This document shows, piece after piece, positions 46,302-56,365 of a DNA stretch of 64,000 nucleotides. The DNA comes from Affinundibacterium fentianense (GTDB lineage Bacteria > Pseudomonadota > Gammaproteobacteria > Burkholderiales > Burkholderiaceae_D): assembly GCF_018139545.1 (NCBI RefSeq), contig NZ_JAGSPJ010000002.1:434001-498000 (forward strand), in the 5' to 3' direction. The translations under genes and the position numbers were made by a program. How positions within the stretch are numbered: position 1 is the first letter of the stretch; the number at the start of each line of letters is the position of its first letter. The notes beneath the pieces were generated by a model. The model did not search any database. It saw only the letters and a list, made by a program, of their open reading frames with translations, and was not told the DNA's origin.

Positions 46302-48758
46302 ATGGTGCGCATTCGCAAACTGCACACACGGATCATCTTCGCATTTTCTGTCTTGCTTTCGATGGTGCTGATCGTCGAGCTAGCGGTGGTGAATAGCGTC
46401 GTCTCACAAAGTGCAAATGAGGCTATTGAGCGCAACTTGCTGGCTGGCGAACGCTTGTTCAATTCGATCCGAGAAGACAATATCAAACGACTTTCACAGT
46501 CTGCAGGGATCTTGACATCCGATTTTGCTTTTATTAAAGCGACTGCAACCGGCGATCACAACACCATAGTCTCTGTATTACTCAATCATGGTGGTCGCAT
46601 CAACGCCGATATGGCAATGCTCGTCGCGCCCGATAATCGCGTTATCGCTGACACCCTAAGAAAAAGTGTCAACGATCAAGCATTTCCGTTTCCAGAGTTA
46701 ATCAAACGCGCCGAACTGAAAGGACAAACCACTTCCATCGTGACCTTAGATGGCAAGCTATATCAACTGATCGTGGTACCCGTTATGGCACCGCTACCCG
46801 TCGCTTGGCTGGCGCTGGGATTTGTGATCGATGACAAATTCGCGAGAAACTTGAAAGGCGTTACTGGCCTTGATGTATCGTTTCTGACGCCGATCACTGG
46901 TTCAGATCGCCTTAACGTTTTAGCGACAACATTAAACGCCGACCGCGCTGCGGATTTATCCAGCGATGTCAACAAAGTGTCAGAAACCGTTGGAGCGACG
47001 ACCAAGGTTTTAAAGCTCAGTAGCGAAGAATACCTAGCCCGCATCGATCACTTAAAAATCGATGATGGTACAGAAGCGATCACAGTATTGCAGCAGTCCC
47101 TCGATATCGCATTGGCACCATTATTCCACTTGCGCTGGATACTGACAGGTTTAGGTTTTTTCGCTTTAATAGCGACGCTCGTCGCAGGCTATCAAATTGC
47201 GCGTAACATTTCCAAACCTTTGGTGGACCTTAGCCAAGCCGCGCAAGACATTGAAGCGGGTCACTACTATACGCAAACTACCGTGATTGCGCGTGATGAC
47301 GAAGTCGGTCAACTTGCTACTGCCTTTCAAAATATGTCAAAAGGAATTGCAAGCCGCGAAGATAAAATTAGTGAACTTGCTTACCGGGATCGTCTCACTG
47401 GCTTGGCTAACCGCACTTTGTTTAGCATTTCCATCAATGACAGAATCAACAAAATAACATCACTGGGAAACGATAAAGCGAGCGCTAATAGCTCTGACTT
47501 TCCATTCGCGATCTTGCTGATCGATATCGATCGATTCAAAGAAGTGAACGATATTTTAGGTCATCATATTGGCGACCTACTCTTACAGGAAATCGCCCAA
47601 AGACTTCAGGTAGTAGTGGCGCAAAGTGATGCGATGGTGGCGAGACTCGGGGGCGATGAATTTGGCATATTAACAAAGGCTGTCGATCAAACTGTTTCAA
47701 TGGCACTCTCCCAAGCGATCTTAGCTGCCTTGGATAAACCTATCTTATTGGAAGGCCATCAACTAATTGCAAGTGGGAGTATCGGGATCGTTCATTTTCC
47801 AACTGATGGCAATGACATCAATGCCTTACTTCGTCACGCTGAGTTGGCAATGTACACTGCGAAACGTAACAACAGCGGCAGCGCTAGATATGACACCAGT
47901 CTTGAGAGTGCGAGCCAGCAGAATCTGTCGCTGATGGCAGAACTTAAACAAGCGATAGAGCACAATGAACTGCAACTCTACTATCAGCCCAAAGTCGATC
48001 TTCACAGCAACACGATTAGTGAAGTCGAAGCATTAATACGCTGGATTCATCCTAAACGCGGTGTGATTCCACCTGATCAATTTATTCCTTTTGCTGAGAG
48101 TACAGGATTTATCGCGGCAATTACTGAATGGGTAATCGCTCGAGCACTTGAACAGCGAGCTGTTTGGCAAACGCAAGGATTTCCCTTATCGATTTCGGTG
48201 AATATTTCTGCACGTGACTTACTGAACGCCAAACTACCAGGAAATTTTGCACAGTTGATGGAAACACACAACGCCAGCACCGACTGGCTGAGTTTGGAGA
48301 TTACCGAGAGTGCGATCATGACAGATCCAGAAGCAGCGATGCAGGTTCTCAATCAATTAAGAGAAAATGGTTTAGCCATGTCTATTGATGATTTTGGGAC
48401 GGGATATTCGTCCTTAGCTTACTTAAAAAAATTACCTGTGACCGAATTGAAAATTGATAAATCTTTCATCACAGAGATGGAAAATAATCCTGATGATGCG
48501 ATCATCGTTCGTTCAACAATCGATCTCGGACACAACATGGGATTGCGTGTGATAGCAGAAGGCGTAGAAAACCAAGCAACTTGGGATGCTCTTGTGGCGA
48601 TGGGTTGCGATTCTATCCAAGGTTATTTTGTGAGTCGCCCTCTCGCAGCTGAAAAACTGATGACTTGGTTACAGCACTCGCAATGGAAATTTAAAGAAAA
48701 ACCACAATCATATCGACTTACAGGCAAAGAGAATGTCATCACTTCAGCATCCACTTAA
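46302..48758 (+). CDS. Membrane sensor GGDEF-EAL protein (c-di-GMP metabolism)
   Basis: An 818-residue inner-membrane protein that should make or break cyclic di-GMP. Membrane helices at about 10-32 and 272-296 enclose a periplasmic Cache-like sensor domain; a HAMP linker follows (NISKPLVDLSQAAQDIEAG), then a GGDEF domain with intact G450-GDEF-F454, and an EAL domain with E576-A-L578, plus DDFGTGYSS. Both catalytic motifs look intact, so its net activity cannot be told. Its stop overlaps the next gene's start by 26 bp, and a cupredoxin gene follows, so the three form an operon. Confidence 0.93.
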   Translation: MVRIRKLHTRIIFAFSVLLSMVLIVELAVVNSVVSQSANEAIERNLLAGERLFNSIREDNIKRLSQSAGILTSDFAFIKATATGDHNTIVSVLLNHGGRINADMAMLVAPDNRVIADTLRKSVNDQAFPFPELIKRAELKGQTTSIVTLDGKLYQLIVVPVMAPLPVAWLALGFVIDDKFARNLKGVTGLDVSFLTPITGSDRLNVLATTLNADRAADLSSDVNKVSETVGATTKVLKLSSEEYLARIDHLKIDDGTEAITVLQQSLDIALAPLFHLRWILTGLGFFALIATLVAGYQIARNISKPLVDLSQAAQDIEAGHYYTQTTVIARDDEVGQLATAFQNMSKGIASREDKISELAYRDRLTGLANRTLFSISINDRINKITSLGNDKASANSSDFPFAILLIDIDRFKEVNDILGHHIGDLLLQEIAQRLQVVVAQSDAMVARLGGDEFGILTKAVDQTVSMALSQAILAALDKPILLEGHQLIASGSIGIVHFPTDGNDINALLRHAELAMYTAKRNNSGSARYDTSLESASQQNLSLMAELKQAIEHNELQLYYQPKVDLHSNTISEVEALIRWIHPKRGVIPPDQFIPFAESTGFIAAITEWVIARALEQRAVWQTQGFPLSISVNISARDLLNAKLPGNFAQLMETHNASTDWLSLEITESAIMTDPEAAMQVLNQLRENGLAMSIDDFGTGYSSLAYLKKLPVTELKIDKSFITEMENNPDDAIIVRSTIDLGHNMGLRVIAEGVENQATWDALVAMGCDSIQGYFVSRPLAAEKLMTWLQHSQWKFKEKPQSYRLTGKENVITSAST

Positions 48759-49683
48759 GTTTAAGGTCAAGCTCAAAGCACAAAAGCTACAAATCTTAAA
48801 GCGACGTTGGCTAGATCTCGCCATTGCTAGCGCATGTAGCATCGCTGCGATTTATCCAGCGCAAAGCCATGCGGAAGACTTCGCGCAACTGGACACACGT
48901 CTCAGATACGACAGTAATTTGGGCAATGCTAAAGCACCTTACATCGTCAGTGACTCTAGCTGGTTGACTAGTTTGATTTTGGGCAAGCAGCATTTTCTCG
49001 GCGAAAGCAATGTCAATTTATCGTATGCGGCAAAACTCTCGAATGAAAGCTTCAATCGGCTACCCGGATTGAGCCACACTGGCGCAGGAATACAAATAAG
49101 TGGTAAGCATAAACTTGGCATAGGTCCGTACGCACCCAACTTCACTCTCACCGCTGCACTAGAACGTCAAGCTTTTCGCGATCAAATCCGCAATGCGACC
49201 CAACACCAGATTGAACTCAAAATGGGCAAACGTCTTTCAGAGCGTCTATCAGTTTGGGCTGCAATGTCGAGCGAGAAAAATCACTCAGATCATCAAGAAA
49301 AGGTCGAATATTACATTTCCGGCGCAACCTATGAAACCAGCAATCGCAATTACAAATTGAATCTTGATTTCGCACAGCGAGAAAACATCATCTGGAACCT
49401 AAGCTATTCCATGCGGCGTGGCGACGTTTTGGTCACCACGATGGCTGATCTCGACTACAACTATGATATCGCGCGCGCAATTCGCCCTGATCCGAGTTTT
49501 GGGCCAGAACGCGATATTTATCGCCTCAATGGCAGCACACAAACTATTGCAACTGGCATCACTCACAGCATCAACACAAACTGGACTTTGCATATGCATC
49601 TGCAAAAAAACTGGACCATCATACCGGGCGGTGTGAACTATCAACGGCATGGTTTTTCGATGTCGGCGAGTTACCAATTTTAA
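48733..49683 (+). CDS. Predicted outer-membrane beta-barrel protein
   Basis: A 316-residue protein with an N-terminal leader (about 1-46, cleavage near AQSHAED) followed by alternating beta-type strands (LDTRLRYDSNLGN; NVNLSYAAKLSNE; NYKLNLDFAQRE) and a C-terminal Phe in FSMSASYQF, the classic sign of an outer-membrane barrel. No named family is recognised. The start overlaps the end of the GGDEF/EAL gene, and AAAGAGA precedes the ATG. It lies nine bases before the cupredoxin gene, so a shared envelope role is likely. Confidence 0.72.
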   Translation: MSSLQHPLKFKVKLKAQKLQILKRRWLDLAIASACSIAAIYPAQSHAEDFAQLDTRLRYDSNLGNAKAPYIVSDSSWLTSLILGKQHFLGESNVNLSYAAKLSNESFNRLPGLSHTGAGIQISGKHKLGIGPYAPNFTLTAALERQAFRDQIRNATQHQIELKMGKRLSERLSVWAAMSSEKNHSDHQEKVEYYISGATYETSNRNYKLNLDFAQRENIIWNLSYSMRRGDVLVTTMADLDYNYDIARAIRPDPSFGPERDIYRLNGSTQTIATGITHSINTNWTLHMHLQKNWTIIPGGVNYQRHGFSMSASYQF

Positions 49684-49692
49684 AAGAGTGTG

Positions 49693-50352
49693 ATGATGAA
49701 AATGACATGTCTAAATGCAATGAGCGTAATCCTTTTCAGTCTATCGCTCCCGATTCACGCAGGAGAAATTCGCGTGAACGTGAAAGACCAACACGGCAAA
49801 GCAGTCGAAGATGCGGTGCTTTTGTTGACACCAGTCGATCCGTCCAAGATACCCAAACTAAAACCCAAAGATGAAGTCGTCGACCAGATTGACAAGGAAT
49901 TTGTTCCTTATGTCAAACCGATTGTCACCGGGTCACGTGTTTTTTTTCCCAACAAAGATAATGTCAGGCACCACGTCTACTCGTTCTCTCAAGCAAAGTC
50001 ATTTGAGATTCAACTTTATTCTGGCAAATCTGCGGCACCTGTTGTACTCGATAAGGCCGGCATCGTTGTCTTAGGTTGTAACATTCATGACTGGATGCTT
50101 GGATATATTTATGTTGCCGACACGCCTTACTTTGGCAAATCCAAGTCTGATGGCAACATTACTGTTGCTGCACTGCCAGATGGAGAATATACGCTCAAAA
50201 TATGGCATCCTGGAATGGGGATGACGGCAGGAGAAAACGGCAAACGGGTCACCATTAGCGAATCCAATGTTGCACAACTTAACTGGCAAGTGAACTTGAA
50301 ACCTATCATACGCATCCCGCGTAAGACCTCAGGTCAGGGACCGGGCTACTAA
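49693..50352 (+). CDS. Periplasmic cupredoxin-domain protein (plastocyanin-like)
   Basis: A 219-residue exported protein. The signal peptide ends near SLPIHAGE. The mature part starts with a carboxypeptidase-regulatory-like beta domain (KDQHGKAVEDAVLLL) and then a type-1 copper fold whose ligands are visible: H93 or H94 in VRHHVYSF, and C129, H132 and M135 in GCNIHDWMLG, the plastocyanin pattern. It should bind copper in the periplasm and carry electrons or sense metal. Similar proteins are often labelled methylamine-utilisation proteins, but there is no mau operon here. The start is one of the two adjacent ATGs at 49693 and 49696. Confidence 0.85.
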   Translation: MMKMTCLNAMSVILFSLSLPIHAGEIRVNVKDQHGKAVEDAVLLLTPVDPSKIPKLKPKDEVVDQIDKEFVPYVKPIVTGSRVFFPNKDNVRHHVYSFSQAKSFEIQLYSGKSAAPVVLDKAGIVVLGCNIHDWMLGYIYVADTPYFGKSKSDGNITVAALPDGEYTLKIWHPGMGMTAGENGKRVTISESNVAQLNWQVNLKPIIRIPRKTSGQGPGY

Positions 50353-50462
50353 CAAGGTCTCATGATCACAATAAAGAGTTGACATGATGATGCCATGCAG
50401 ATTCAAGACTTTTCTAAACGAATTCTTATCCGCTTATTCATTCAGCTTGCGGTGCTGAACGT

Positions 50463-50768
50463 TCAACGTGAGGCGCGTAACTTTTGCAAGAGTTGATCAA
50501 CCTCTCGACTCAACGGAATCCGATGTTCGCGCATCAATTGCACATGTAAAACAAGATTTTCCAATACAAGCTTTGCAGCAACAGCTAACAAAGTAAGGTG
50601 CTTATCTTCTTCACTGAAATTAATCATTTTTTCCGCAATCTCGCATAAATGAAGCGCGACAATCTCACGCAATTCATCTTCTTTAAATGGCAAATCGGCA
50701 AAGTCGATAGGATCATCTTTTTCGACTTCTTTCATTAGGACCTGCAACAAATCTGGCGTGATTGTCAT
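50463..50768 (-). CDS. Small helical hypothetical protein
   Basis: A 101-residue, mostly alpha-helical protein with no signal sequence or membrane segment. It is rich in Leu, Glu and Lys (for example DELREIVALHLCEIAEKM and LLAVAAKLVLENL). AAAGGATGATGTC precedes the ATG, which supports that it is a real gene. I do not recognise a family. It is followed on the minus strand by a region that contains no further gene. Confidence 0.6.
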   Translation of the reverse strand: MTITPDLLQVLMKEVEKDDPIDFADLPFKEDELREIVALHLCEIAEKMINFSEEDKHLTLLAVAAKLVLENLVLHVQLMREHRIPLSREVDQLLQKLRASR

Positions 50769-50963
50769 GACATCATCCTTTCAGAAACAACAGCAATTCA
50801 AGCAAACGATGCGGAAACTTTAAATGAAAAAGAAATTCATGCCAACCTCACTATTTCGAGTATGGCAAGTCCAAAAAATTTTCAACAGAAATTGCTTTCA
50901 TCAAAAGGGTAGTCGATCGACGTCTTGATCAAGTTTCACAACACAACGCACTCCTCAAAAGCA

Positions 50964-50991
50964 AAAAAGCTGATCAGTCGATCAGCTTTTT
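50964..50991. terminator. Bidirectional intrinsic terminator
   Basis: A 12-bp stem (AAAAAGCTGATC with GATCAGCTTTTT) and the tetraloop AGTC, with A and T tracts on either side. It lies 60 bp past the stop of the OmpA-like gene (minus strand). Confidence 0.9.
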
Positions 50992-51050
50992 ACTATCACT
51001 ACACCGATTGTCTGAGAAGCGCTAATTCGCACGCTCGGGACGGCAAGTCT

Positions 51051-51623
51051 TTAAAACTCAGATTGAATACCAATCGTAAAGTTGGTCACGCCAGATGTTG
51101 TCTGTGGATATCCAGTTACTTTCACATTGCGGTGATCAACCTCGGCACGAATTGCGACTTTTTTATCCACTTGGTACATCACGCCAAATCCAATCAAAGG
51201 TTGTCCGGAATAATGCGTTTCTCCTCCGTTAAATCCATTCACACTAGCGACCACTTCACCTTTCATAAAGGCTACACCTAACTTCGCGAAACCAACGAAA
51301 TTGTTGATTGGTGCTGTGCGCGCTACGCCTGCCAAATCAATGCCACGTCCATTAAATGTCGCATTTAAAGGTGCCACTGTCGCACCAACTTCATTCAAGA
51401 AAACATAGCTACCTTCCACACCAAAATTAGGAGAGAAGTCATAACCACCAAAGAGCTTCCAACTACCTGCCGCTGTATGGCAACTGGTCGCACCAGAGCA
51501 ATCAAAATTCCATTTTGCGCGACCAACTGCACCGCCAAAATAACTCGTTTGCGCTGCAGCGTGAGCACTCAATACAGCGCTACCCAGCACAAAGGCAGCT
51601 GCCAATACATTTTTCTTTAACAT
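51051..51623 (-). CDS. OmpA-like beta-barrel outer-membrane protein
   Basis: A 190-residue exported protein with signal peptide MLKKNVLAAAFVLGSA to AHAAAQ, then about eight beta strands of the OmpA/opacity-protein type (SYFGGAVGRAKWNF; SWKLFGGYDFSPNFGVEGSY; FAKLGVAFMKGEV; VAIRAEVDHRNV) and a terminal Phe. Two Cys residues near the N-terminus (DCSGATSC) may form a disulfide in the first loop. There is no C-terminal peptidoglycan domain, so it is a small pore or adhesin-like barrel. The upstream AAGGTG supports the start. It is transcribed alone. Confidence 0.8.
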   Translation of the reverse strand: MLKKNVLAAAFVLGSAVLSAHAAAQTSYFGGAVGRAKWNFDCSGATSCHTAAGSWKLFGGYDFSPNFGVEGSYVFLNEVGATVAPLNATFNGRGIDLAGVARTAPINNFVGFAKLGVAFMKGEVVASVNGFNGGETHYSGQPLIGFGVMYQVDKKVAIRAEVDHRNVKVTGYPQTTSGVTNFTIGIQSEF

Positions 51624-51827
51624 GAAGGATCACCTTTCAAGGATGTTTTAAAAAGCTCGCTACCTAATTTGCAAGCAGTCTCTCCAACGATGTCATAAAG
51701 CAGGTTTATGATTTCGTATTAATTTGGCATTCTACCTGCATGCGATCTGCTTGCGCAGCAATTCTTTACGAAATCCCAGAAATCGTTGCATACAGGTTCG
51801 CAGCAACAATAGATTGCAATCACTCGA

Positions 51828-52283
51828 CTAGCGAATCGGCAAACTACTCACTGGCTTAATTTCTTCCATACAGATCATAGAGCGCAAGTTACCGACGCCG
51901 GGTACTTGCATGAGTTTATCCGTCAAGAACTGCGATAAGCTTTTCAAGTCATTGGCAACGACTTTCAACAAATAGTCAAAATCACCGGAAATCGTGTGGC
52001 ATTCGATAATGTCAGGAAACGCCATTAAGCTGCGTTCCAGTTCGCGTGCATTGCGATATTGTTCGCGGTCCAGTGATAAACTGACGAATGCCATGACACC
52101 CAATCCAATCGACTCGGGCGCAACTTGGGCAGTATAAGCACGAATCACCTTCGCCTCTTCCAATGCACGCACTCTTCGCAAGGTTTGTGGTGGAGATAAA
52201 TGGATTTTTTCTGCCAGCTGCAAATTGCTGATTCGGCCATCTTCCTGCAAATGCCGCAAAATGTTTAAATCGTAGCTATCCAT
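51828..52283 (-). CDS. Lrp/AsnC family transcriptional regulator
   Basis: A 151-residue regulator. The N-terminal helix-turn-helix is DLNILRHLQEDGRISNLQLA followed by EKIHLSPPQTLRRVRALE, and the C-terminal domain (SLSLDREQYRNARELERSL) is the amino-acid binding RAM domain. The start at 52283 is preferred to a TTG 15 bp upstream. It is divergent from arginase, with 322 bp between them, so it probably controls arginase and itself in response to arginine or a related amino acid (inference). Confidence 0.9.
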   Translation of the reverse strand: MDSYDLNILRHLQEDGRISNLQLAEKIHLSPPQTLRRVRALEEAKVIRAYTAQVAPESIGLGVMAFVSLSLDREQYRNARELERSLMAFPDIIECHTISGDFDYLLKVVANDLKSLSQFLTDKLMQVPGVGNLRSMICMEEIKPVSSLPIR

Positions 52284-52605
52284 ATCCTCACCATTCAAAT
52301 TATTACTTAATAACTGCTATTTTATACTTAAATTTCACCAAAATAACAATTTAAGAAATTTAATTTCCAAAAGATTGGGTTTTCACTAAAATAACGCAAT
52401 CATTTTTTTTGCTCGACAGCTATAATTTGCCTGCTTGAACAACGATGATTTTAGGCCGATTCAGTTTTTCGGTCGATCAGAAATATCTTGGTCGAGTGAC
52501 GCTGCAAGCTTTACTATTCGGCTGTCAGATCAATCAAGATTTGATTTTTTGCGCTAAGCGAACGCAAATCAGTCTCGCTATTTTTTGGAAAGTACATATT
52601 CGGAT
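52284..52605. promoter_or_regulatory. Divergent control region between the Lrp regulator and arginase
   Basis: A 322-bp AT-rich gap that must hold the promoters of both genes and the likely Lrp/AsnC binding sites. A TATAAT is at 52421-52426, but without a good -35 at the right distance. No riboswitch or hairpin is clear. Confidence 0.5.
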
Positions 52606-53526
52606 ATGAAAACCATTTCACTTATCGGTGCACCTACAGATGTTGGCGCAAGCGTCAAAGGTGCCGGCATGGGTCCCGATGCGTTACGCGTTGCGGGTTT
52701 AGTACAGGCGCTTGAAGCGCGAGAACTCTCCGTAATAGATCACGGAAATCTACATGGCCCCGCCAATCCGTGGCAAGCACCTGTAAATGGATTGCGTCAT
52801 TTAAATGAAGCGATTGATTGGAATCAAGCGGTGTATGACGAAGTGAGTAGCGCATTACAACTCGGTCACATGCCAATGATGCTCGGTGGTGATCACTGTT
52901 TAGCGATTGGTTCTATTAGCGCCGTTGCTAAACATTGCAAAGATCATGGAAAAAAATTGCGAGTCCTTTGGTTTGATGCACACGCCGACAGCAACTTATC
53001 GACCATCAGTCCAACTGGCAATATTCATGGCATGCCTGTTGCGTGCCTGATGGGTCATGGCCCAGAGCAGTTAATTGCGTATGGAGGCTACACGCCTGCA
53101 ATGCAAGCAAACGAAATTCGTCAAATCGGCATTCGTAGTGTTGACGACGGTGAACGTCAATTCATTCACGACATGGGAATTCCTGTATTCGATATGCGCT
53201 ACATCGATGAACATGGAATGCGTGCTGTCATGTTGAAGGCGCTAGAGGGAATCGACGAGAATACCCATATTCACGTGAGCTTTGATCTTGACTGTTTGGA
53301 TCCAGATATCGCACCCGGAGTCGGAACAGCTGTGTTGGGTGGACCGACTTACCGCGAAGCACAATTGTGCATGGAAATGATTGCCGACACAGGTTTACTA
53401 GGGTCACTCGATATTGTAGAACTCAATCCCGCCTTGGACCTGCGCAATCAAACGGCTATTCTAGCGGTCGATTTAATTGAAAGTTTGTTCGGTAAATCTA
53501 CACTAGTCCGTATGGCGAACAAATAG
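52606..53526 (+). CDS. rocF: Arginase
   Basis: A 306-residue arginase that hydrolyses arginine to ornithine and urea with a binuclear manganese site. Metal ligands seen: H97 in GGDHCLAIGS, D124-A-H126-A-D128 in DAHADSN, and D227 and D229 in SFDLDCLDPDIAPGVGT. It begins at the ATG in MKTISLIGAPTDVGAS; a longer frame from a TTG at 52585 would add seven residues. Its divergent Lrp/AsnC neighbour is the probable regulator. An intrinsic terminator follows. Agmatinase is a less likely alternative. Confidence 0.93.
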   Translation: MKTISLIGAPTDVGASVKGAGMGPDALRVAGLVQALEARELSVIDHGNLHGPANPWQAPVNGLRHLNEAIDWNQAVYDEVSSALQLGHMPMMLGGDHCLAIGSISAVAKHCKDHGKKLRVLWFDAHADSNLSTISPTGNIHGMPVACLMGHGPEQLIAYGGYTPAMQANEIRQIGIRSVDDGERQFIHDMGIPVFDMRYIDEHGMRAVMLKALEGIDENTHIHVSFDLDCLDPDIAPGVGTAVLGGPTYREAQLCMEMIADTGLLGSLDIVELNPALDLRNQTAILAVDLIESLFGKSTLVRMANK

Positions 53527-53547
53527 ACCGTCAGGAAATTGATAAGG

Positions 53548-53579
53548 AAGCCCGCTGATCGAGATCGCGGGCTTTTTTA
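53548..53579 (+). terminator. Intrinsic terminator of arginase
   Basis: Stem AAGCCCGC with GCGGGCTT, followed by T6, starting 22 bp after the arginase stop. It lies between this gene and the convergent proB, so it may serve both. Confidence 0.9.
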
Positions 53580-53599
53580 TGTACAAACATCATCAAGGA

Positions 53600-54721
53600 T
53601 TAGCTGACCAAAACCAGATTGTCTCGATGAATCAATTCGGGCTCTTCGACAAAACCAAGAATACTTTCAATGTCGGACGAGCTGCGACGCATAATGCGAC
53701 GCGCGTCTCCGCTACTATAGTTTGTCAAGCCTTTTGCAACAATTTGACCAAGCTGATCAACGCAGCTGAGTACAGCGCCTCGCCCAAATTCTCCCCTAAC
53801 CTCGCACACACCGATCGCAAGCAACGATTTACCTTCATCACGTATTTTAGTCACTGCACCCGCATCAAGGACTAACTGTCCCGACGTCTGCAAATGATCC
53901 ATCATCCATTGTTTACGTGCTGCTAATGGCGCCATATCGGAGCTCAATTCGGTGCCGATAGCCTCGCCTTTTGCCAATCGAATCAAGACATTGTCTTCAC
54001 GCCCCGAAGCGATCACCGTATGCGCACCAGAACTCGCTGCTCGCTTTGCAGCGATAATTTTGGTAATCATCCCGCCCGTACCAACATTGCTTCCGGCCCC
54101 ACCTGCCATCATCTCGAGATTAGGATCTCCAGCGCGCGCTCGGTGCACAAATTGCGCTTGCGAATTCTTACGTGGATCCGCTGTATAAAGACCTTGTTGA
54201 TCAGTTAATATGATCAGCGCATCAGCCTCAACTAAATTTGCAACCAAGGCCGCTAAGGTATCATTATCACCAAACTTGATTTCATCAGTAACAACCGTGT
54301 CATTCTCATTGATCACTGGCACAACACCCAATCCCAACAAAGTCGTTAAAGTTGAGCGTGCATTCAAATAACGCTCACGATCAGCCAAGTCAGCGTGCGT
54401 CAACAGAATTTGCGCAGTACCTAGTTGGTGAGCACGAAAGCTAGTTTCATAAATCTGTGCTAATCCCATCTGCCCTACCGCCGCACACGCTTGCAACTCA
54501 TGCACTCCAGTTGGCCGTGTTTCAAAACCCAAACGCTGCCGCCCCTCCGCAATCGCCCCCGAACTCACCAACACGACCTCTTTCCCCATCGATCTAAGTG
54601 TGGCAATTTGTTGCGCCCAGTTAGCGATGGCAAAGCAATCAAGGCCTCGACCGTCGTTTGTCACCAATGACGAACCAACTTTAATAATTAAACGTTTCGC
54701 ATTCAGGATGAGAGATTGCAT
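53600..54721 (-). CDS. proB: Glutamate 5-kinase
   Basis: The first enzyme of proline synthesis, phosphorylating glutamate. The 373 residues comprise an amino-acid kinase domain ([56 protein letters not shown]) and a C-terminal PUA domain at about 280-360 ([20 protein letters not shown]). It follows obgE on the same strand in the conserved order rplU-rpmA-obgE-proB, but a 534-bp gap separates them, so it likely has its own promoter. Confidence 0.96.
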   Translation of the reverse strand: MQSLILNAKRLIIKVGSSLVTNDGRGLDCFAIANWAQQIATLRSMGKEVVLVSSGAIAEGRQRLGFETRPTGVHELQACAAVGQMGLAQIYETSFRAHQLGTAQILLTHADLADRERYLNARSTLTTLLGLGVVPVINENDTVVTDEIKFGDNDTLAALVANLVEADALIILTDQQGLYTADPRKNSQAQFVHRARAGDPNLEMMAGGAGSNVGTGGMITKIIAAKRAASSGAHTVIASGREDNVLIRLAKGEAIGTELSSDMAPLAARKQWMMDHLQTSGQLVLDAGAVTKIRDEGKSLLAIGVCEVRGEFGRGAVLSCVDQLGQIVAKGLTNYSSGDARRIMRRSSSDIESILGFVEEPELIHRDNLVLVS

Positions 54722-54911
54722 AAAAGACTAGTTACCGTATATTTACTTGGATAATTTTCATCAAATTATACATTATTCTGACTTAATTAATATTTTCAGA
54801 ATTTTATTTCGAGTCGACTTCATCTCGTATATTCAAGCACAGCTTACTTGTTCCAAACATGCAATAGTGCTAAGCTCATTACTCTATTTCAACAGAAAAC
54901 CACACGAAAAC

Positions 54912-55235
54912 ATGTTTATCGAAAAGCGTCAATCGTTTCAAATTGCGATAGGCATCCTCAGCTTATGTCTCTCGCTTGTTTGCTGGTTAATTCTGCGCCC
55001 TTATGTTCCGAAAACCGACTCGCTCAGCCAAATCGCATTCGCCGTCTTGTTGCTCGCAGCCTCACACGGTTTTGTGTCTATTTTCAAACTCATTCTTCCT
55101 ATAGGAATAGGCAAAATTTGGCCGCAGCTGAATTCCACAATGGGTACCGTGAAGAATACAGGGTGCGAATCATCGCAAAGCAAAAACAGTCTCGACAAAA
55201 AAAGAGCCGAACGAGTCGGCTCTTTTTTTACTTAG
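54912..55235 (+). CDS. Possible small two-helix membrane protein
   Basis: An open frame of 107 codons in the 534-bp gap between proB and obgE, on the opposite strand. The translation has two hydrophobic segments (FQIAIGILSLCLSLVCWLI and SQIAFAVLLLAASHGFVSI). It is a weak call: the C-terminal part reads through the obgE terminator and no good ribosome site precedes the ATG. The rest of the gap (54722-54911) shows nothing but A/T-rich DNA and the proB promoter area. Confidence 0.35.
   Translation: MFIEKRQSFQIAIGILSLCLSLVCWLILRPYVPKTDSLSQIAFAVLLLAASHGFVSIFKLILPIGIGKIWPQLNSTMGTVKNTGCESSQSKNSLDKKRAERVGSFFT
55197..55229. terminator. Bidirectional terminator downstream of obgE
   Basis: Stem AAAGAGCCGA with TCGGCTCTTT and loop ACGAG, with A and T tracts. 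It lies 27 bp after the obgE stop (minus strand). Confidence 0.9.
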
Positions 55236-55255
55236 ATCGCTATATCAACTTAGCT

Positions 55256-56365
55256 TCAGTCAATCACTTTGAATCGTGGATCATCGGGATCAATAGACAG
55301 AATGCCTTGCGCCTCTTCTTTCATTTGCGTCTCTTGCGAACGTTGCTCTGCTGTGCGCTTCTCTTCGAGATGCACGTAAATATCGTTCACCAAGGCTTGG
55401 CAACCCTCATGATTTAACGCGGAAATTTCGAACACGGGGCCTTTCCAACCGAAGCGCTTAACGAAGTCCTTGACGCGCTTTTTACGCTCGTCTTCACTCA
55501 ACACATCAAGTTTATTTAAGACTAACCAACGCGGTTTATCTGCCAGCGTTTCATCGTATTTTTGCAATTCTTTAATCAAAGCTTTTGCATCTTTAACTGG
55601 GTCTGCGCCCTCGTCAAATGGTGCTAAATCAACGATGTGCAAGAGCAAACCAGTGCGCTGCAAATGCTTCAAAAACTGGACACCTAGGCCCACACCATCC
55701 GCCGCCCCTTCGATCAATCCTGGGATATCTGCAATGACGAAACTCTTTTCGTGGCTGACGCGTACCATGCCCAAATTCGGGTGCAGAGTGGTAAATGGAT
55801 AATCAGCAATCTTGGGACGCGCATTCGATACTGCGGTAATGAATGTCGATTTACCCGCATTCGGTAAACCCAATAATCCCACGTCGGCCAAGACTTTTAA
55901 TTCAAGTTTGAGTTCGCGGCGTTCGCCATCTTTACCATCGCTGCGTTGGCGTGGTGCACGGTTCGTCGACGATTTAAAATGGATATTACCCCAGCCACCC
56001 TCACCGCCACGCGCCAATAAAACCTCTTGACCGTGCTCAGTAATATCAGCAATCACCTCATCTGTATTACGATCAATAATCAAGGTACCAACAGGCATAC
56101 GCAAACGAATATCATCTGCGCCTTTACCATAGCAATCAGCGCCACGACCGTTTTCGCCATCTTTGGCTTTGTGTAATTTGGAGTAACGGAAGTCAACGAG
56201 TGTGTTGATGTTACGGTCACCTACGGCATAAATACTGCCACCTTTACCGCCATCGCCACCATCAGGGCCGCCAAATGGACGGAATTTTTCACGACAGAAT
56301 GAGGCAACACCGTTGCCGCCATCACCTGCAATGACTTCGATTCTTGCTTCGTCAATAAATTTCAT
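55256..56365 (-). CDS. obgE: Obg-family ribosome-assembly GTPase
   Basis: ObgE/CgtA, an essential GTPase of large ribosomal subunit assembly and stress signalling. The 369 residues start with the glycine-rich Obg fold ([20 protein letters not shown]) and then a TRAFAC GTPase domain: G1 [10 protein letters not shown]3 [10 protein letters not shown]4 LNKLD. There is no OCT domain, and the C-terminal tail is a short acidic stretch, as in many beta-proteobacteria. It is downstream of rpmA in the conserved order, but a terminator lies between them, so it has its own promoter in the 338-bp gap. Confidence 0.96.
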   Translation of the reverse strand: MKFIDEARIEVIAGDGGNGVASFCREKFRPFGGPDGGDGGKGGSIYAVGDRNINTLVDFRYSKLHKAKDGENGRGADCYGKGADDIRLRMPVGTLIIDRNTDEVIADITEHGQEVLLARGGEGGWGNIHFKSSTNRAPRQRSDGKDGERRELKLELKVLADVGLLGLPNAGKSTFITAVSNARPKIADYPFTTLHPNLGMVRVSHEKSFVIADIPGLIEGAADGVGLGVQFLKHLQRTGLLLHIVDLAPFDEGADPVKDAKALIKELQKYDETLADKPRWLVLNKLDVLSEDERKKRVKDFVKRFGWKGPVFEISALNHEGCQALVNDIYVHLEEKRTAEQRSQETQMKEEAQGILSIDPDDPRFKVID

